In this document: in pieces, positions 7,459-7,620 of the stretch | How positions within the stretch are numbered: position 1 is the stretch's first letter | How the letters are laid out: each line of letters begins with the position of its first letter | NCBI GenBank assembly: GCA_949744025.1 | Contig: CATJWA010000338.1 | Coordinates: 1-7,620 of the forward strand | DNA: 7,620 nt | DNA from: an uncultured Eubacteriales bacterium | GTDB lineage: Bacteria; Bacillota; Clostridia; Oscillospirales; Oscillospiraceae | Direction: 5' to 3' | The notes under the pieces: model-generated | Databases searched by the model: none | Told to the model about the DNA's origin: nothing | Seen by the model: the letters and a program-made list of their open reading frames with translations, nothing else | Position numbers and translations under genes: made by a program

Positions 7459-7620
7459 TTCCCGTTGAAACAGCCTGCAAACATCGTCCAGGGATAAGTC
7501 CCCTGCGGCATGGCTGAAAACTCAACAATACGGCCCGTATCGGGGTGAGCAAAGCGAAGACGCGCCGACCACAGCGCAAGAGAGCAGCCGTCCTGATACC
7601 GGCTGTATTTTTTATCTCCA
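7428..7620 (-). CDS. RluA-family pseudouridine synthase, 3' end only
   Basis: The minus-strand frame enters at the window edge and gives 63 residues before TGA (7430-7428). It begins GDKKYSRYQDGCSLALWSAR, followed by LRFAHPDTGRIVEFSAMP and PW. This is the C-terminal end of the RluA/RluC/RluD catalytic domain: the G-D-x-x-Y turn, then the L-x-F-x-HP-x-T-G...F-x-A-x-P strand pattern. The catalytic aspartate (HRLD motif) lies upstream, outside the window. The enzyme isomerises uridine to pseudouridine in rRNA or tRNA; which site cannot be judged from this fragment. About 18 residues (FAGCFNGNQPVEAGSDG region) extend past the usual end of the fold. It converges with the small plus-strand ORF, and their 3' ends overlap by 31 nt. 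Confidence 0.82.
   Translation of the reverse strand, partial: GDKKYSRYQDGCSLALWSARLRFAHPDTGRIVEFSAMPQGTYPWTMFAGCFNGNQPVEAGSDG

Noticed and set aside
7370..7579. Minus-strand open frame of 69 codons
   Set aside because: It is out of frame with the RluA-type C-terminus read on the same strand, which shows a real family motif (HP-x-T-G and F-x-A-x-P).
7459..7620. Plus-strand open frame after 7464 reading to the window edge
   Set aside because: It has no ATG, GTG or TTG start with a ribosome-binding site and is antisense to the pseudouridine synthase tail.

Overview
The window reads as chromosomal DNA of a GC-rich, low-oxygen Firmicute, most likely a Clostridia/Oscillospirales gut-type bacterium. 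This is inferred from the CtsR/McsA/ClpC heat-shock operon (a Firmicutes hallmark), a clostridial-type 2[4Fe-4S] ferredoxin, strong AGGAGG ribosome-binding sites and frequent ATA codons beside GC-rich ones. The species cannot be named from the sequence. No phage, IS, CRISPR or rRNA/tRNA gene is visible.

Layout. (1) 1-1396, minus strand: rsmI (cut by the window edge) preceded by a TrmN6-type methyltransferase that starts with TTG. The two are 4 nt apart and probably translationally coupled. (2) 1397-1795: about 400 bp without a credible gene, filled with hairpins and a degenerate tandem repeat, ending in the terminator of a ferredoxin gene. (3) 1796-1966, minus: a 56-residue 2[4Fe-4S] ferredoxin with its own promoter. 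(4) 2044-2260: the control region of the divergent stress operon, with a sigma-A-like promoter, a canonical CtsR operator and a perfect 21-bp inverted repeat carrying two further CtsR half-sites. (5) 2261-5730, plus: ctsR-mcsA-clpC, closely spaced and closed by a hairpin terminator. The arginine kinase gene mcsB, which normally lies between mcsA and clpC, is missing. (6) 5801-6313, minus: an XRE-family regulator with a membrane-anchored C-terminus. (7) 6413-7096, minus: trmO. (8) 7097-7620: a short intergenic region, a 51-residue unknown ORF on the plus strand, and the 3' end of an RluA-family pseudouridine synthase on the minus strand; these two overlap tail to tail.

How the genes work together. 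CtsR represses its own operon. McsA and the AAA+ unfoldase ClpC make up the protein-quality-control output, with ClpC feeding substrates to a ClpP encoded elsewhere. With no McsB at this locus, the phospho-arginine branch of the Bacillus circuit may be absent or encoded elsewhere. Four of the minus-strand genes (rsmI, trmN6, trmO and the pseudouridine synthase) are RNA-modification enzymes.

Most of the window is ordinary housekeeping DNA. The points that stand out are the mcsB-less operon with a degenerate McsA, the palindromic CtsR-site arrangement, the hairpin-rich intergenic block and the small ORF near the right edge.
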